Assembly: GCA_025506515.1 (NCBI GenBank)
Contig: CM046453.1
Coordinates: 950,001-1,014,000, forward strand
DNA length: 64,000 nt
From: Flaveria trinervia
Taxonomy: Eukaryota; Streptophyta; Magnoliopsida; Asterales; Asteraceae
Direction of reading: 5' to 3'
Position numbers and translations under genes: made by a program. Below are positions 63,000-64,000 of this stretch, piece after piece. The first letter of the stretch is position 1. Each line of letters begins with the position of its first letter. Under the pieces are notes generated by a model. That model was not told where the DNA came from. It was given only the letters and a program-made list of their open reading frames with translations, and made no database searches.

Positions 63000-63130
63000 T
63001 ACACCATTGATTTGACCTCACACTGTAAACGGTTGTTTATGACCGTGTAAACTGTCGTTTAGGGCCCTGTAAACGGGTGTTTACTTCACTGCAACGGTCG
63101 TTTATTTTAATTCAAACGGTCGTTTGCTTT
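63000..63130. repeat. Reiterated AAACGGTCGTTT near-palindromes
   Basis: Five to six copies of AAACGGTCGTTT or variants (AAACGGTTGTTT, AAACTGTCGTTT, AAACGGGTGTTT) at roughly 20-27 bp spacing. They sit just upstream of the retroelement remnant and may be its LTR or leader. Confidence 0.75.
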
Positions 63131-63442
63131 TGAGACATGACAACTCCAAACTCGTTTTTTCTACCCATCCAAACACCTCTCAAAATATACCACCATTTTT
63201 CACCATTATCTTCATTCTTCATCATTATCTTCATTCCTTATCATTATCTTCATTCTTTATCATCTTCTTCACACCAACTTATATCACCATTCACATCATC
63301 TTTTTCACCACATCCCTAAAATTACCTTCCATTATCTACTTATTACTTTTCTTATTAAAACAAATGTTAGTTTATTATTATTATTATAATACAATTTAGT
63401 TTAATATATTTTATTGTGTTACTAATTGTAATTATTTTAGGT

Positions 63443-64000
63443 AATGGCTTCAAGTTCACGTCAAGATACAGTGTCGATTCGTGTTTCTAATCATCCTTGG
63501 CTTCAGTTTTGACGAGGGTAAGATGAATATAAAAGACTTCAGAAATTTTTAGATAAAGAATTTGAGACTTTACGTTCAATATCTTGGAGTTTGTTACGGG
63601 ACGTGGGGGAATTTACTCGTGCTCGTAACATGATGAACGAGCCGTGGAGAAGATTTTTTGCAATTAGTGGCCCGCAATATAAGGAGCTTTGTTTGAAGTT
63701 TTTCTCTACATTTAATTTCAACTTGAACAATCATACCTATAGGTATACCAATTTAGTTGGATCATATATAATTTCGTGTCTACATTTAATTGAACTTATA
63801 TTTTTTTAACAGTGATATTGATGATATCAGTTTTGTTCTCGGGGGAGGGGGGTGCCATGTAATTATTCAGTGGTCGAGTTTGGTGTTTTGATGGGTTTAT
63901 ATACAGTTCAAGAGACTCATCAATCTGATTTTTTGAACGGTCTTACACAATTTCCAAAAGATTATAATGATGAAATATTTTGGTAAGAAATTGGTGATGA
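63443..64000 (+). pseudogene. Athila/gypsy-like retroelement ORF1 remnant, truncated by window end
   Basis: A frame starts MASSSRQDTVSIRVSNHPW and then hits stops. It resumes as NEPWRRFFAISGPQYKELCL, KFFSTFNFNLNN and, after a gap, VEFGVLMGLYTVQETHQSDF. This pattern (W-x-x-FF/Y, EL-x-x-EF-x-STF-x-F and EFGVLLGLY) is typical of the ORF1/gag-like protein of plant Athila elements. Stops and frame changes show decay. An intron-like GT...AG at about 63742-63811 could be coincidental. The element continues past 64000. Confidence 0.55.

Overview
This is nuclear DNA of a flowering plant. The genes have plant-type GT-AG introns, the DGAT1 homologue has 16 coding exons, and the families present (DGAT1, DUF3511, IQM, NPR1, nuclear RPS16, CKX) are eudicot-like. 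Intergenic DNA is AT-rich and crowded with plant repeat types. An asterid, perhaps Asteraceae, is my guess from protein resemblance and repeat texture; it is not proven.

Layout: 1-9.2 kb is gene-free, with a hAT-like element (673-1337), a long-terminal-inverted-repeat element carrying a 34-bp minisatellite (1779-2984), a probable solo LTR (about 4.5-5.2 kb) and a SINE-like repeat (8130-8346). DGAT1 runs from 9228 to 21644 on + and carries decayed Ty1-copia sequence in its 5.4-kb intron 14. A DUF3511 gene follows at 22543-22887. 23-30 kb is repeat-rich, including a block with 5S-rRNA homology. An IQM (IQ-motif) gene lies on - at 30207-33004. From 37.9 to 58.1 kb there is a compact gene cluster: NPR1-like (+), nuclear RPS16 (+), two tandem alpha/beta hydrolases (+, +) and a cytokinin dehydrogenase (-). 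The last 6 kb is repeats plus the start of an Athila/gypsy-like remnant running off the end.

No operon logic applies. Individual roles are triacylglycerol synthesis (DGAT1), calmodulin-linked signalling (IQM), salicylate-dependent immunity (NPR1), organelle translation (RPS16), an uncharacterised hydrolase pair, and cytokinin breakdown (CKX).

The main technical observation: four of the eight gene models (DGAT1, RPS16, hydrolase 2, CKX) carry six or seven single-base frame breaks. Every one is repaired in concept by adding one base, usually in a short homopolymer, while the other four genes read through cleanly. That fits residual indel error in a long-read assembly better than several independent pseudogenes. 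I found no clearly undescribed system; the novelty is mostly in repeat structures.
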